Below are positions 33,952 to 43,262 of a DNA stretch of 64,000 nucleotides, piece after piece. The DNA is from Bacteroidota bacterium (GTDB lineage: Bacteria > Bacteroidota > Bacteroidia > Chitinophagales > Chitinophagaceae): contig JAUZOE010000001.1 in NCBI GenBank assembly GCA_030706605.1, positions 1-64,000 on the forward strand. The letters run 5' to 3'. Each line of letters starts with the position of its first letter. Position 1 is the first letter of the stretch. A program made the translations under genes and the position numbers. The notes beneath the pieces were generated by a model. The model did no database searches. It was not told where the DNA came from and saw nothing but the letters and a program-made list of their open reading frames with translations.

Positions 33952-34593
33952 TTATTTCACCACCCAGGCAAGCACAAGGGCATGAAAGATGAAGAACTGA
34001 AAATTAATTTTCAAATCAATTCTTTCGTCTTTTATAAAGTGTGCCTCAATATGCCCTTGTTCATTTTCTAAAAATAAGCGGTCAATAATCATATTTTTTT
34101 TAAAGTCAACTGCGCCTTTTCCATACCATTTAAAAATAGCCTCCTTGGTGCTCCATAAGAGAGTTAGCAATGAGGTATGAGCATTGGATAATTGAGCATC
34201 GGTAATGGATAAAAGATTGATTTCATCTTCATCCAGGAATTTCTTTTTGATCAATTCAATTTTTTCAGTAATTAATTCCACATCAATACCAACCAGCGTG
34301 GTATCGCTTATGATTACCGCAGCATAATCACCACAATGAGAAATTGAAAAATGAAATGCTCCGTTACCCAGAAAAGGCTTCCGGGATTCGGATATCTCTA
34401 TTAAATGCAAGGGAAATCCGGGATGCAAAAGTTGTAAAAGGTAACGGCCGGCAAGGTGTTGCAATCTTTTATGAGGATGGCTTATACCATTTTGCCATAT
34501 CACTTTTTCTAAAAAAAAATCTTCGGGCTCTGTAATGTGCCAAACTGCCAGTTTGGTTGAATCGTTGATATTATGTTGATAAAACAGGGGCAT
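33952..34593 (-). CDS. 4'-phosphopantetheinyl transferase, Sfp type
   Basis: Transfers phosphopantetheine from CoA to carrier proteins. Motifs are LGNGAFHFSISHCGDYAAVI, GIDVELI (Mg site) and LLWSTKEAIFKWYGKG (W-xxKEA). I start it at the ATG at 34593 (MPLFYQHN), which gives 213 aa; the longer frame opens with a TTG and a Ser/Thr/Asn-rich leader that looks untranslated. Divergent from dcd. In Bacteroidota such enzymes serve fatty-acid or secondary-metabolite carrier proteins. Confidence 0.85.
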   Translation of the reverse strand: MPLFYQHNINDSTKLAVWHITEPEDFFLEKVIWQNGISHPHKRLQHLAGRYLLQLLHPGFPLHLIEISESRKPFLGNGAFHFSISHCGDYAAVIISDTTLVGIDVELITEKIELIKKKFLDEDEINLLSITDAQLSNAHTSLLTLLWSTKEAIFKWYGKGAVDFKKNMIIDRLFLENEQGHIEAHFIKDERIDLKINFQFFIFHALVLAWVVK

Positions 34594-34663
34594 TAAAATA
34601 AAATTACTTGTCTTTTTGGTTTTTGATGAATTATTTTGCAACTGTAAAAATAACCGCAATTAA

Positions 34664-35200
34664 ATGATTTTATCTGATAAGAGAATTCTGGAAGAAATTG
34701 ACAAGAAAACCATCGTAATCAATCCATACAGTCGTGAACAATTAGGAAGCAATAGCTATGATGTGCATTTGGGAAACGACCTGGCCATATATAAAGATGA
34801 TATTCTCGATGCCAAAAAACATAATGAAATTGAGCATTTTGAAATTCCCGCTGAAGGATTTGTTTTAGAGCCCGGACAACTGTACTTAGGGGTTACCCAG
34901 GAATATACAGAAACTCATGCGCACGTTCCTTTTTTAGAAGGAAAATCTTCTACAGGCCGTCTTGGAATTGACATTCACGCTACTGCAGGAAAAGGAGATA
35001 TTGGATTTTGCGGCCACTGGACGTTAGAAATTTCCTGTAAAATACCGGTAAGGATTTACGGTGGAATGCCGATTGGGCAACTCATTTATTTCCCTCTTGA
35101 AGGAGAAGTAAGTGTGAAATACGATTCAAAAAAGAATGCGAAGTATAGCCACCAACCCAACAAGCCGGTAGAAAGTATGATGTGGAAGAATAAATTTTAG
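34664..35200 (+). CDS. dcd: dCTP deaminase
   Basis: Converts dCTP to dUTP for dTMP synthesis. 178 aa. Visible family blocks are QLGSNSYDVHLGNDLAIY, FLEGKSSTGRLGIDIHATAG (with the catalytic Glu) and YGGMPIGQLIYF. Trimeric dUTPase-like fold. Convergent with the metallophosphoesterase gene. Confidence 0.94.
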   Translation: MILSDKRILEEIDKKTIVINPYSREQLGSNSYDVHLGNDLAIYKDDILDAKKHNEIEHFEIPAEGFVLEPGQLYLGVTQEYTETHAHVPFLEGKSSTGRLGIDIHATAGKGDIGFCGHWTLEISCKIPVRIYGGMPIGQLIYFPLEGEVSVKYDSKKNAKYSHQPNKPVESMMWKNKF

Positions 35201-35228
35201 TTCCTCTTTTCAGAAGGATTTGAACACT

Positions 35229-36479
35229 TTAAACAGTTGTTGAGGAAGAGCGGCTTAATTCTATCACCGTAATTTCAGGCATTATCCCTACCCTACCCGG
35301 GTAACCAATAAATCCATAACCAGGATTTACATATAATTTTTGTTTACCTTCTTCATATAATCCACTCCATTCTTTATACATATATTGTACGGGACTCCAT
35401 TTAAAGCCCGGTATTTCAACCCCAAACTGCATTCCATGCGTATGGCCGCTAAGGGTAAGATCCACATCATTGTAATCGGCCTTTACCTGTGCCTCCCAAT
35501 GGCTGGGATCATGACTAATCAATATTTTGAAAGGATACTTTTCTGATCCTGCATAGGCTTTTTCCATATTGCCATATTTTGGAAAACGGGCTTTAGCGCC
35601 CCAGTTTTGTATGCCAATCAATGCAATACTTTCCCCGTTTTTCTCCAATGCTACATGCTCATCCATCATTAACCGCCATCCCAAATCTTTATGAACATTC
35701 GCAAGGTTTATTAAATTCTGTTCTTTGGTAACGCCGTTATGGGGCCAGCTTACATAATCCCCGTAATCATGGTTTCCAAAAGTGGAATACACGCCCATAG
35801 GTGCTTTTATGCTACTAAAAACATCCATATAATTTTCCATTTCGGTAGCCCTGTCATTTACAAGATCACCACTAAAAATAACCAGGTCAGCATTTTCTGC
35901 AATGATTTTTTCAACACCACGGATTACCGCTTTCTTATTCATAAAGCTTCCCGAATGTACATCACTGAAATGTACTATTTTCAATCCTATGAAGGACTCG
36001 GGTAAATTATCAAATGATAATTTCACCTTTTTTACCCTGTAATTATATTTATTAGTATAGCCATAAATAAAACTGACAAAAAGAATGGCTCCTGCTGCCA
36101 GTCCAATCCAGCTAAGCAATACAGATCTGCTGATTGCTTCATTATTGGAGAATAAAAATTTCCACGAACCCCACTCGATCACCCGCCTGATATCATCTAT
36201 TAAAAAAAACAGAACTGCTACCGATTGTGCCAGAAACAATCCAATTACAGTTGCAAAAAGATAGGTTCTCAACTTCTTGGGTAAAAATTCAGGGCCGGTA
36301 AAAACAAAAACTAAAAATCCAATTACTGCTAATATTGAAACGATCCAGTAAATAGAAAAGATGATCATGCGTGTTCCTGGCAATGCGGATAGGCTCAGTG
36401 TTTTTATGACAATAAAAACATAGACATCTAGTAAAAGCATGATCAGTACAACAAAAAAAGCGCCTAAAGGTGTTCGCAT
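35229..36479 (-). CDS. Membrane-anchored metallophosphoesterase (YkuE-like)
   Basis: 416 aa. Four N-terminal membrane helices (up to about residue 130), then a calcineurin-like catalytic domain: IVHFSDVHSGS, VIFSGDLVNDR, GVYSTFGNHDYGDY, ILISHDPSHW and LSGHTHGMQFG supply the dinuclear metal ligands in order. The substrate is unknown; relatives act on lipid or nucleotide phosphates. Shares its orientation with the FMN reductase gene 28 bases upstream, so cotranscription is likely. Confidence 0.9.
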   Translation of the reverse strand: MRTPLGAFFVVLIMLLLDVYVFIVIKTLSLSALPGTRMIIFSIYWIVSILAVIGFLVFVFTGPEFLPKKLRTYLFATVIGLFLAQSVAVLFFLIDDIRRVIEWGSWKFLFSNNEAISRSVLLSWIGLAAGAILFVSFIYGYTNKYNYRVKKVKLSFDNLPESFIGLKIVHFSDVHSGSFMNKKAVIRGVEKIIAENADLVIFSGDLVNDRATEMENYMDVFSSIKAPMGVYSTFGNHDYGDYVSWPHNGVTKEQNLINLANVHKDLGWRLMMDEHVALEKNGESIALIGIQNWGAKARFPKYGNMEKAYAGSEKYPFKILISHDPSHWEAQVKADYNDVDLTLSGHTHGMQFGVEIPGFKWSPVQYMYKEWSGLYEEGKQKLYVNPGYGFIGYPGRVGIMPEITVIELSRSSSTTV

Positions 36480-36507
36480 AAATTATAAATATTTTTTAGT
36501 GCTCATA

Positions 36508-37005
36508 TTAAAAACGGATAAACTCATCCAGCTGTTCATTTACAGCTTTGGCTGTTTCACTATTGAACAGGCCTTCTGCATCAATCATTTTATCAATAAG
36601 CGATATGGGTAATTTATTATAGTGCACATTCACTTTTAAATAATGTAATGTATCTGCCAGGTGGTCCATCCCTCTCAGGTTGCCAGCCCTACCGCTGGCA
36701 ATACCGGTTAATAATGCTTTCTTAAAAAACCAAACATTTTTGATATCACTATTATCAATCATCGTCTTAAGCACCCCGGGATATGAACCATTATATTCAG
36801 GAATAATAAAAATGAATTTTTGGGTTGGAATCAATATTTCATTTTCTATTTGTATAATTTCGGGCGACCTTTCCAGGAAATTTAAGTTTTCCAGGGTAAG
36901 GATTTTTGCTGCAATATTTTTTTGGGATAATATTCTCTGGTATTCCTCCGCCACTTTTTCAGTAAAACTTCCAATGCGATTGGTTCCGCTTATAATCGTG
37001 TACAT
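36508..37005 (-). CDS. NAD(P)H-dependent FMN reductase family protein
   Basis: 165 aa with a flavodoxin-like fold. IISGTNRIGSFTEKVA is the FMN phosphate-binding loop and FIIPEYNGSYPGVLKTMIDN the isoalloxazine contact region. Likely a quinone or azo-type reductase, or an FMN reductase; the true electron acceptor is unknown. Upstream of and probably cotranscribed with the metallophosphoesterase. Confidence 0.88.
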   Translation of the reverse strand: MYTIISGTNRIGSFTEKVAEEYQRILSQKNIAAKILTLENLNFLERSPEIIQIENEILIPTQKFIFIIPEYNGSYPGVLKTMIDNSDIKNVWFFKKALLTGIASGRAGNLRGMDHLADTLHYLKVNVHYNKLPISLIDKMIDAEGLFNSETAKAVNEQLDEFIRF

Positions 37006-37126
37006 TGTATAAAATTAAAAACTTTTTTCTTTTTCATATTTTTGAAAAATAATTATTTAAAATAAGGCTGAGGGCTAATAAATAGCTTTTACCAATAGAT
37101 TATGCGTAAATATTATGCCTAATAAT

Positions 37127-37134
37127 TAGATTTG
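37127..37134 (+). promoter_or_regulatory. Putative -7 box upstream of parA
   Basis: TAGATTTG matches TAnnTTTG, 107 bases before the parA ATG. A -33 box at the expected spacing is not evident. Confidence 0.3.
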
Positions 37135-37241
37135 CCAAACTGGCTGAATCTATTTCAGGGTTAAAATAAAGATTTAAGGCTTTATAAACAGTTTTTAATA
37201 ACCAGCTTATTAAAAAGAAAAACAGGAAAGAGGAAAAAATT

Positions 37242-38048
37242 ATGGGAAAAATTATAGGAATTGCGAATCAAAAAGGCGGGGTTGGAAAAACAACCACTGC
37301 CATTAACCTGGCAGCAAGCCTTGCTGTGCTGGAATTTAAAACATTGCTGGTAGATGCTGACCCTCAGGCCAACAGTACCACCGGCGTGGGTTTCGACCTC
37401 CATAATATTACCACGGGCGTTTACGATTGCATGGTTAATGAAACTTCGCCTAAAGATGTGATCTTAAAAACAGAAATCCCTTATCTTGACCTGATGCCTT
37501 CGCATATTGACCTGGTAGGCGCCGAAATTGAGATGATCAATTATCCTGACAGGGAAAGTGTTTTGAAAAATATTTTAAATCAAATAAAGGATCAATATGA
37601 TTTTATTATTATTGATTGTTCGCCATCATTAGGATTAATCACGGTAAATGCCCTCGTGGCTGCCGACAGCGTGATAGTTCCGGTGCAGGCAGAGTTTTTT
37701 GCTCTGGAAGGCCTTGGGAAATTATTAAATACTATTAAAATAGTACAAAACAGGCTTAATACCGAATTACAGATAGAGGGCCTTTTAATGACCATGTACG
37801 ATGGAAGGCTGCGCCTCTGCAACCAGGTGGTTAATGAAGTGCGCCATCATTTTGAGGATCTGGTTTTTAACAGTATCATTCATCGAAATACCCGGCTAAG
37901 CGAAGCGCCCAGTTTCGGTAAACCCGCAATTTTATATGATGCTGATAGTAAGGGTGCTATCAATTATCTGAATCTTGCAAAAGAAATTCTCCAAAAAAAT
38001 AATATGACTAAGATGTCACAAAATCAAAAAATACTGGAACATCCTTAA
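37242..38048 (+). CDS. parA: Chromosome-partitioning ATPase ParA (Soj)
   Basis: 268 aa. The deviant Walker A is [13 protein letters not shown] (residues 10-22), Walker A' is [12 protein letters not shown] and Walker [11 protein letters not shown]. It uses ATP-dependent DNA binding to segregate the origin region with ParB. The short form without an N-terminal helix-turn-helix indicates the chromosomal type. First of parA-parB-DUF5683-dapB. I found no clear parS site in the window. Confidence 0.96.
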   Translation: MGKIIGIANQKGGVGKTTTAINLAASLAVLEFKTLLVDADPQANSTTGVGFDLHNITTGVYDCMVNETSPKDVILKTEIPYLDLMPSHIDLVGAEIEMINYPDRESVLKNILNQIKDQYDFIIIDCSPSLGLITVNALVAADSVIVPVQAEFFALEGLGKLLNTIKIVQNRLNTELQIEGLLMTMYDGRLRLCNQVVNEVRHHFEDLVFNSIIHRNTRLSEAPSFGKPAILYDADSKGAINYLNLAKEILQKNNMTKMSQNQKILEHP

Positions 38049-38091
38049 TAACAATTAAACCTTTAAAATCATATCAGAAGAAATAGATAAA

Positions 38092-39012
38092 ATGAGTACT
38101 CCCAATAAAAAAGAAGCTTTAGGAAAAGGAATTCGTTCCCTTTTACAGAATATAAACACGGACCTGTCTGCTACAGAAAAGAGTTTAATGAATGAATCAC
38201 CGGAAAAAGGGCAGGTAGTGAATACACGCATCAAGCTCAGTTTAATTGAAGCCAACCCGGAACAACCCCGCCACGATTTTGATGAAAATGCTCTAAGTGA
38301 ATTAGCGGCTTCTATAAAAATGCATGATATCATTCAGCCCCTTACGGTTTCTAAAATATCTAATGGGAAATATAGAATTATAGCCGGAGAGAGAAGATTC
38401 AGGGCTGCAAAAATTGCAGGTCTCAGTGAGGTACCGGTTTATATAAGAGAGACAAAAGATTCTAAAATTCTGGAACTTGCCCTGCTCGAAAATTTGCAAA
38501 GAGAAGATCTCAATGCTATTGAAATAGCACTTAGCTACCAACAACTGATACAAGAACTTGAATATTCACAGGAACAGCTTGCAGAGCGAATGGGCAAAGA
38601 AAGAAGTACGGTCACCAATTATCTCAGGCTTTTAAAATTGCCACCCGATATCCAGGCTGCAGTTAGAAATGGAAAAATCAGCATGGGGCATGCAAGAGCG
38701 CTTATTAATGTAGACGTGATAGACAAACAACTTTATATTTTTAATGAAATAAAAGAAAAACAACTTTCGGTAAGGCAGACAGAAGACCTTGTAAGAAAAT
38801 TGTACCTACCCGGAAAAAATGCTGTTAATAATTCGGTAAAAAGCACGCTGCCACCCTCTTTGAAAAAAATTGAAGATAATTTAGCATCTCATTTCAGCAC
38901 CAAAGTGAAAATGACTCAAAATAAAAAAGGAACCGGCAGTATCACCTTTGACTATTATTCAATTGAAGAGTTAAGTTCTTTGTTAGATAAGATGCAGGTT
39001 TCTGTAGAATAA
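38092..39012 (+). CDS. parB: Chromosome-partitioning protein ParB (Spo0J)
   Basis: 306 aa. The CTPase/ParB domain has NPEQPRHDFDENALSELAAS and the GERRFRAAKIAGL C-motif. The helix-turn-helix is SQEQLAERMGKERSTVTNYL. The C-terminal part (about 260-306) dimerises. It loads on parS, spreads as a CTP-gated clamp and stimulates ParA. 43 bases after parA and 4 bases before the DUF5683 gene. Confidence 0.96.
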   Translation: MSTPNKKEALGKGIRSLLQNINTDLSATEKSLMNESPEKGQVVNTRIKLSLIEANPEQPRHDFDENALSELAASIKMHDIIQPLTVSKISNGKYRIIAGERRFRAAKIAGLSEVPVYIRETKDSKILELALLENLQREDLNAIEIALSYQQLIQELEYSQEQLAERMGKERSTVTNYLRLLKLPPDIQAAVRNGKISMGHARALINVDVIDKQLYIFNEIKEKQLSVRQTEDLVRKLYLPGKNAVNNSVKSTLPPSLKKIEDNLASHFSTKVKMTQNKKGTGSITFDYYSIEELSSLLDKMQVSVE

Positions 39013-39016
39013 AATT

Positions 39017-39667
39017 ATGCTATCACGTTCACTATATTTTACAGCAATCGCATTCCTGTTTTTATTACCGGCAACAAAATTATTGGCGCAGCAAAGGACA
39101 GATACCATGCTTTTAAAAAGCAAAGTTGACAGCTCAGGAAATGGGGAAAATATATTGGCCCAGGATGTAGTAAAAAAGAAAAAATATAATCCCAGGGTAG
39201 CCACTTTCCGTTCTGCCGTTTTGCCCGGATGGGGGCAGGCATATAATAAAAAGTATTGGAAAATTCCTATTATCTATGGCGCATTAGGAACAGCAGTCGG
39301 TGTTTTTTTCTACAATTTAAAAACATACAAACTTCTACGGCAGGCAGTGATATATCGTTTGTCAGGCGACACTTCCCAATATCATTTAGTTGACCCCCAA
39401 TTCCAGCCATTTTCGACAGAAGCACTTCGGGGTTACAGGAATGTTTTAAGGCAAAATATAGATTACTCTGTATTGGCAGTTCTTATTTTATGGGGGCTCA
39501 ATGTGGCAGATGCTACTGTAGATGCACATCTGAAAGCTTTCGACGTGAGTCCTGATGTTGGCTTAAGAATTCACCCTGGATTTGATTTTGCAACCAACAG
39601 CGCAGGGCTTTCTCTTGTTTTCTTTTTGAAGGATACGCATTCTAAATCTTTATTACCACTTCCATAA
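39017..39667 (+). CDS. DUF5683 domain protein
   Basis: 216 aa. Signal peptide or anchor at 1-22 (FTAIAFLFLLPATKLLAQ), then the conserved block RSAVLPGWGQAYNKKYWKIP with a hydrophobic segment (IIYGALGTAVGVFFY), and another near 155-170. The family is encoded after parB in many Bacteroidota and its role is unknown. It follows parB by 4 bases, so it is probably cotranslated. Confidence 0.85.
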   Translation: MLSRSLYFTAIAFLFLLPATKLLAQQRTDTMLLKSKVDSSGNGENILAQDVVKKKKYNPRVATFRSAVLPGWGQAYNKKYWKIPIIYGALGTAVGVFFYNLKTYKLLRQAVIYRLSGDTSQYHLVDPQFQPFSTEALRGYRNVLRQNIDYSVLAVLILWGLNVADATVDAHLKAFDVSPDVGLRIHPGFDFATNSAGLSLVFFLKDTHSKSLLPLP

Positions 39668-39735
39668 TAAGGATAACACTTATAAAAAATAAATTGTATT
39701 AATTTTAATTTTCTATTTCTAAATATTATTTTTTT

Positions 39736-40452
39736 ATGAACATCGCTTTATTAGGTTATGGTAAAATGGGCAAAGCCATTGAAGAAATTGCTATACAGAA
39801 AGGACATCAGATAGTATTACGCATCAATGATCTCAACTTAGAAGATCTTACAAAAGAAAATATCACGAAAGCTGATGTGGCAATTGAGTTTACTAACCCG
39901 GAAAGTGCTGCTTCCAATATTTTATTTTGCCTTGATAACAAAGTGGCTGTAGTGTCAGGAACTACCGGCTGGCTGGCTGAATTAAAAACTGTTGAAGAAA
40001 AATGCAGGGCAACAAACGGTGCTTTTTTATATGCCAGTAATTTCAGCATCGGGGTAAATATTTTTTTTGAATTGAATAAAAAATTAGCCTCACTTATGAA
40101 ATCTCATACTGTTTATGAAATTAATTTAGAAGAAATTCATCATACGCAAAAAAAAGATGCACCCAGCGGAACGGCCATAACCCTTGCCCAGGAAATCATT
40201 CAACAATCATCACAAAAAAATACATGGGTCAATAATATAACAAATAATGAATCTGAACTTTCTATCATCAGCAAAAGAATTGATGAAGTGCCGGGTACAC
40301 ATTCTGTAAAATATTCTTCTCCAATTGATGATATTGAAATTATTCATACTGCTCACAACAGGCAGGGATTTGCACAAGGCGCTGTATTAGCAGCAGAATA
40401 TATTGCCGATAAAAAAGGAATTTTTTCTATGAAAAATGTTTTGAATTTCTAA
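39736..40452 (+). CDS. dapB: 4-hydroxy-tetrahydrodipicolinate reductase
   Basis: Second committed step of the lysine/diaminopimelate pathway (NAD(P)H-dependent). 238 aa. GYGKMGKAI is the dinucleotide loop, VVSGTTGW and ASNFSIGVNIFFEL line the active site, and EIHHTQKKDAPSGTA is the catalytic HH-K motif. 68 bases after the DUF5683 gene, same strand. Confidence 0.95.
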   Translation: MNIALLGYGKMGKAIEEIAIQKGHQIVLRINDLNLEDLTKENITKADVAIEFTNPESAASNILFCLDNKVAVVSGTTGWLAELKTVEEKCRATNGAFLYASNFSIGVNIFFELNKKLASLMKSHTVYEINLEEIHHTQKKDAPSGTAITLAQEIIQQSSQKNTWVNNITNNESELSIISKRIDEVPGTHSVKYSSPIDDIEIIHTAHNRQGFAQGAVLAAEYIADKKGIFSMKNVLNF

Positions 40453-40468
40453 CTATTTTTAAGCCGCT

Positions 40469-41002
40469 CTATTCAAATATCAATTCATCCGGCGATGTGA
40501 CTATTGTTAACCTGTCAGCAATTTTATGGTACAAAAAATTGTGTTCTTCCATTTGGTAAAGAAAACGAATCAAATGATCATAAAACCCGCTTGTGTTAAG
40601 AATAAATATTTTTTTATCATGAATCTTTAATTGATTCCAGGTAAGCATTTCAAAAAATTCATCCATAGTTCCAAACCCGCCGGGCATAATCAATGCTGCA
40701 TCACATTTTTCATAAAGCATTTTCTTACGTGTATGCATATCAGGTACTTCTATCAGTTCCGTAATCCCATGATGTTGATGTTCGCGCCCGGTTAATAACT
40801 TAGGTATAATTCCAATTACCTTCCCGTTTTTTCCAAGAACAGCATTGGCAACTGCAGACATCATTCCTTTATTTCCGCCACCATATATAAGTGCGATATT
40901 TTTTTCCGCCAGGAGAAAACCTAATTGCTTTGCATGCTCAAGAAACAGAGGATCGTCGCCACTTTGAGATCCGCAAAAAACAGCTAAAGATGAAATTGTC
41001 AT
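40469..41002 (-). CDS. LOG family (TIGR00730) Rossmann-fold protein
   Basis: 177 aa. The hallmarks are YGGGNKGMMSAVANAV and MPGGFGTMDEFFEMLTW (PGGxGTxxE). Family members are cytokinin riboside 5'-monophosphate phosphoribohydrolases, which release a base from nucleoside monophosphates; in non-plant-associated bacteria the true substrate is open. Convergent with dapB, divergent from the symporter. Confidence 0.9.
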   Translation of the reverse strand: MTISSLAVFCGSQSGDDPLFLEHAKQLGFLLAEKNIALIYGGGNKGMMSAVANAVLGKNGKVIGIIPKLLTGREHQHHGITELIEVPDMHTRKKMLYEKCDAALIMPGGFGTMDEFFEMLTWNQLKIHDKKIFILNTSGFYDHLIRFLYQMEEHNFLYHKIADRLTIVTSPDELIFE

Positions 41003-41083
41003 ATTTTTATTTATCTTGAAAAAAATTAAATTCTAAATTGCAGCTATCCTGGTGTACTTCATTTTATTCACTAACCTAAATCT

Positions 41084-42592
41084 ATGTCACCAACCGTATT
41101 ACTTTCTTTTATTATAGGCTATTTTTTAATGCTTATTGTAGTTTCATACCTAACCTCAAAAAAATCTTCAGACAATGATACCTTTTTTATTGCCAACCGC
41201 TCATCCAAATGGTATATAGTTGCGTTTGGCATGATTGGTACCGCTCTTAGCGGAATTACCTTTATTTCTGTCCCGGGAGAAGTAGGCAATCTTGCCGGAT
41301 CACAATTTCGTTATTTCCAGTTTGTATTAGGCAACGCAGCCGGTTATTTTATAGTGGCCGGAATATTGCTCCCGTTATATTATAAAATGCACCTGATTTC
41401 CATTTATGAAGTGATAGGTCGCACATTGGGGAAAGTAAGCCATAAAACAGCGGCGGCTTTTTTCCTGCTCTCCAGAACGATTGGATCGGCATTTCGGTTA
41501 TACTTAGTTGCTATCGTTTTGCAACGTTTCATTTTTGATGAAATGGGAGTACCTTTTTGGCTCACCATTGTCATCTGTTTGTTACTTATCTGGGGTTATA
41601 CTTTCAGGGGAGGCCTCAAAACCATCATTATTACTGATACCTTACAAACTGTTTTCCTGGTGGCATCGGTTTTTCTTTCTATCTATTTTATTTGTCATAG
41701 CTTGAATTTTAATATCAGCCAGGCTTTTCATGCGATCAAAGACAGCCATTATTCAAAAATATTTTTTACTAACAATTTTGTTACCAATAAATTTCATTTT
41801 ACCAAGCAATTTTTAGGAGGCATATTTGTCACCATCGGCATGTTTGGCCTTGACCAGGACCTGATGCAAAAAAATCTGAGTTGCAAAAATCTAAAAGATG
41901 CACAAAAAAACATGCTCAGTTTTACCGTAATTTTTGTCATCATCAACCTGTTTTTTTTAAGTGTAGGAGCATTACTTTATATTTATGCCAATAGAGAAGG
42001 AATTGCTATTCCTCTCGACGCTACTACACACCTCCCAAGAACAGATTACCTGTTTCCTGAAATTGCATTAAATCATTTCAAAGGAGTTCCGGCAGTTGTT
42101 TTTATGCTTGGCCTTACTGCTGCCACGTTTGCCACTACTGATTCAGGCCTCACTGCTCTTACCACTTCTTTCTGTATTGATTTTTTAAAATTTGATAAAA
42201 ATAAAACTGCTTCAGAACCACAAATGGTAAGAAAGAGAACTTTGGTACATATAGGTTTTTCGGTGCTCATACTTCTCGTTATCTTATTATTCAATGCAGT
42301 AAATAATGCCTCGGTAGTATCGGCTATTTTTAAAGTAGCTACTTACACTTATGGGCCGCTCATTGGCTTATTCGCCTTTTCATTATATGCAAAAAAGAGG
42401 AACGTGCTTGATAAAGCCACGCCGATAATTTGTATTTTAGCGCCAATACTATGTTTTTTTATTGATAAATATTCAACTGTTTTATTTGACGGTTATGTAT
42501 TTGCAGAAGAATTGATTATTGTAAACGGTCTTCTTACTTTTATCGGATTATTAATAGTTTCGAAAAAGAAACCCATTGAAGGAATAAATTAA
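41084..42592 (+). CDS. Sodium:solute symporter (SSS family)
   Basis: 502 aa, about 13 membrane helices, no signal peptide. The N-terminal helix pair and ANRSSKWYIVAFGMIGTALS, GITFISVPGEVG and the conserved ATFATTDSGLTALTTSF segment (TM8 sodium-site region) identify the family. The substrate is not determined. It precedes the O-methyltransferase gene by 4 bases, so the two are probably coexpressed. Confidence 0.9.
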   Translation: MSPTVLLSFIIGYFLMLIVVSYLTSKKSSDNDTFFIANRSSKWYIVAFGMIGTALSGITFISVPGEVGNLAGSQFRYFQFVLGNAAGYFIVAGILLPLYYKMHLISIYEVIGRTLGKVSHKTAAAFFLLSRTIGSAFRLYLVAIVLQRFIFDEMGVPFWLTIVICLLLIWGYTFRGGLKTIIITDTLQTVFLVASVFLSIYFICHSLNFNISQAFHAIKDSHYSKIFFTNNFVTNKFHFTKQFLGGIFVTIGMFGLDQDLMQKNLSCKNLKDAQKNMLSFTVIFVIINLFFLSVGALLYIYANREGIAIPLDATTHLPRTDYLFPEIALNHFKGVPAVVFMLGLTAATFATTDSGLTALTTSFCIDFLKFDKNKTASEPQMVRKRTLVHIGFSVLILLVILLFNAVNNASVVSAIFKVATYTYGPLIGLFAFSLYAKKRNVLDKATPIICILAPILCFFIDKYSTVLFDGYVFAEELIIVNGLLTFIGLLIVSKKKPIEGIN

Positions 42593-42596
42593 TCTT

Positions 42597-43241
42597 ATGA
42601 ACAATGAAATAATAAATGATAAAACTGCTGAATATGCAGCTTTATTTTCTGATCCAACAGACACTTTGTTACAGGAAATAGAAAAATTTACCATGGAGGA
42701 GCATCCGCATGCTAACATGCTTAGCGGCCCCCTGCAGGGAAAAGTACTCGAAATGATCAGTAAAATACTCATGCCTGAAAACATTTTAGAAATCGGCACA
42801 TTTACAGGCTACAGCGGGTTATGCCTTGCCCAAGGACTTTTACCCAATGGTCATCTTCATACTTTGGAATTAAGAAGTGAAGATGCAGCTACTGCAAAAA
42901 ATTATTTCGCAAGATCTCCCCAACACAATCAAATTATTTTACATGAAGGAAATGCTTTAGATATTATCCCAACACTTTCACAAACCTGGGATCTTATTTT
43001 TATTGACGCTGATAAAACCAATTATATTAATTATTACGAATTAACTTTACCCCATTTAAGAAAAGGTGGTGTAATTCTGGCCGACAATGTATTATATCAT
43101 GGAGAAGTCCTTGAAGAAAATATAAAAGGTAAAAACGCAAAAGCCATTCATGCTTTTAACAAGCATGTAGCCGACGACCCCAGAGTGCAACAGGTAATCC
43201 TTACCGTTAGAGACGGCTTAATGATGATAAGAAAGAATTAA
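42597..43241 (+). CDS. SAM-dependent O-methyltransferase (CCoAMT type)
   Basis: 214 aa. ILEIGTFTGYSGLCLAQGL is the SAM-binding motif I, LIFIDADKTNYINYYEL the metal/substrate region and VILADNVLYHGEV the next metal ligand segment, the pattern of class I, divalent-cation-dependent catechol/CoA O-methyltransferases. Acceptor unknown. Translationally close to the symporter upstream. Confidence 0.9.
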   Translation: MNNEIINDKTAEYAALFSDPTDTLLQEIEKFTMEEHPHANMLSGPLQGKVLEMISKILMPENILEIGTFTGYSGLCLAQGLLPNGHLHTLELRSEDAATAKNYFARSPQHNQIILHEGNALDIIPTLSQTWDLIFIDADKTNYINYYELTLPHLRKGGVILADNVLYHGEVLEENIKGKNAKAIHAFNKHVADDPRVQQVILTVRDGLMMIRKN

Positions 43242-43262
43242 AATTATTTTTTCTTTCAATAA

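Noticed and set aside
37242-39012. parS site near parAB
   Set aside because: No full copy of a parS-like palindrome (TGTTCCACGTGGAACA type) was seen. A half-match at about 49265 (CGTGGAACA) lacks its other arm.
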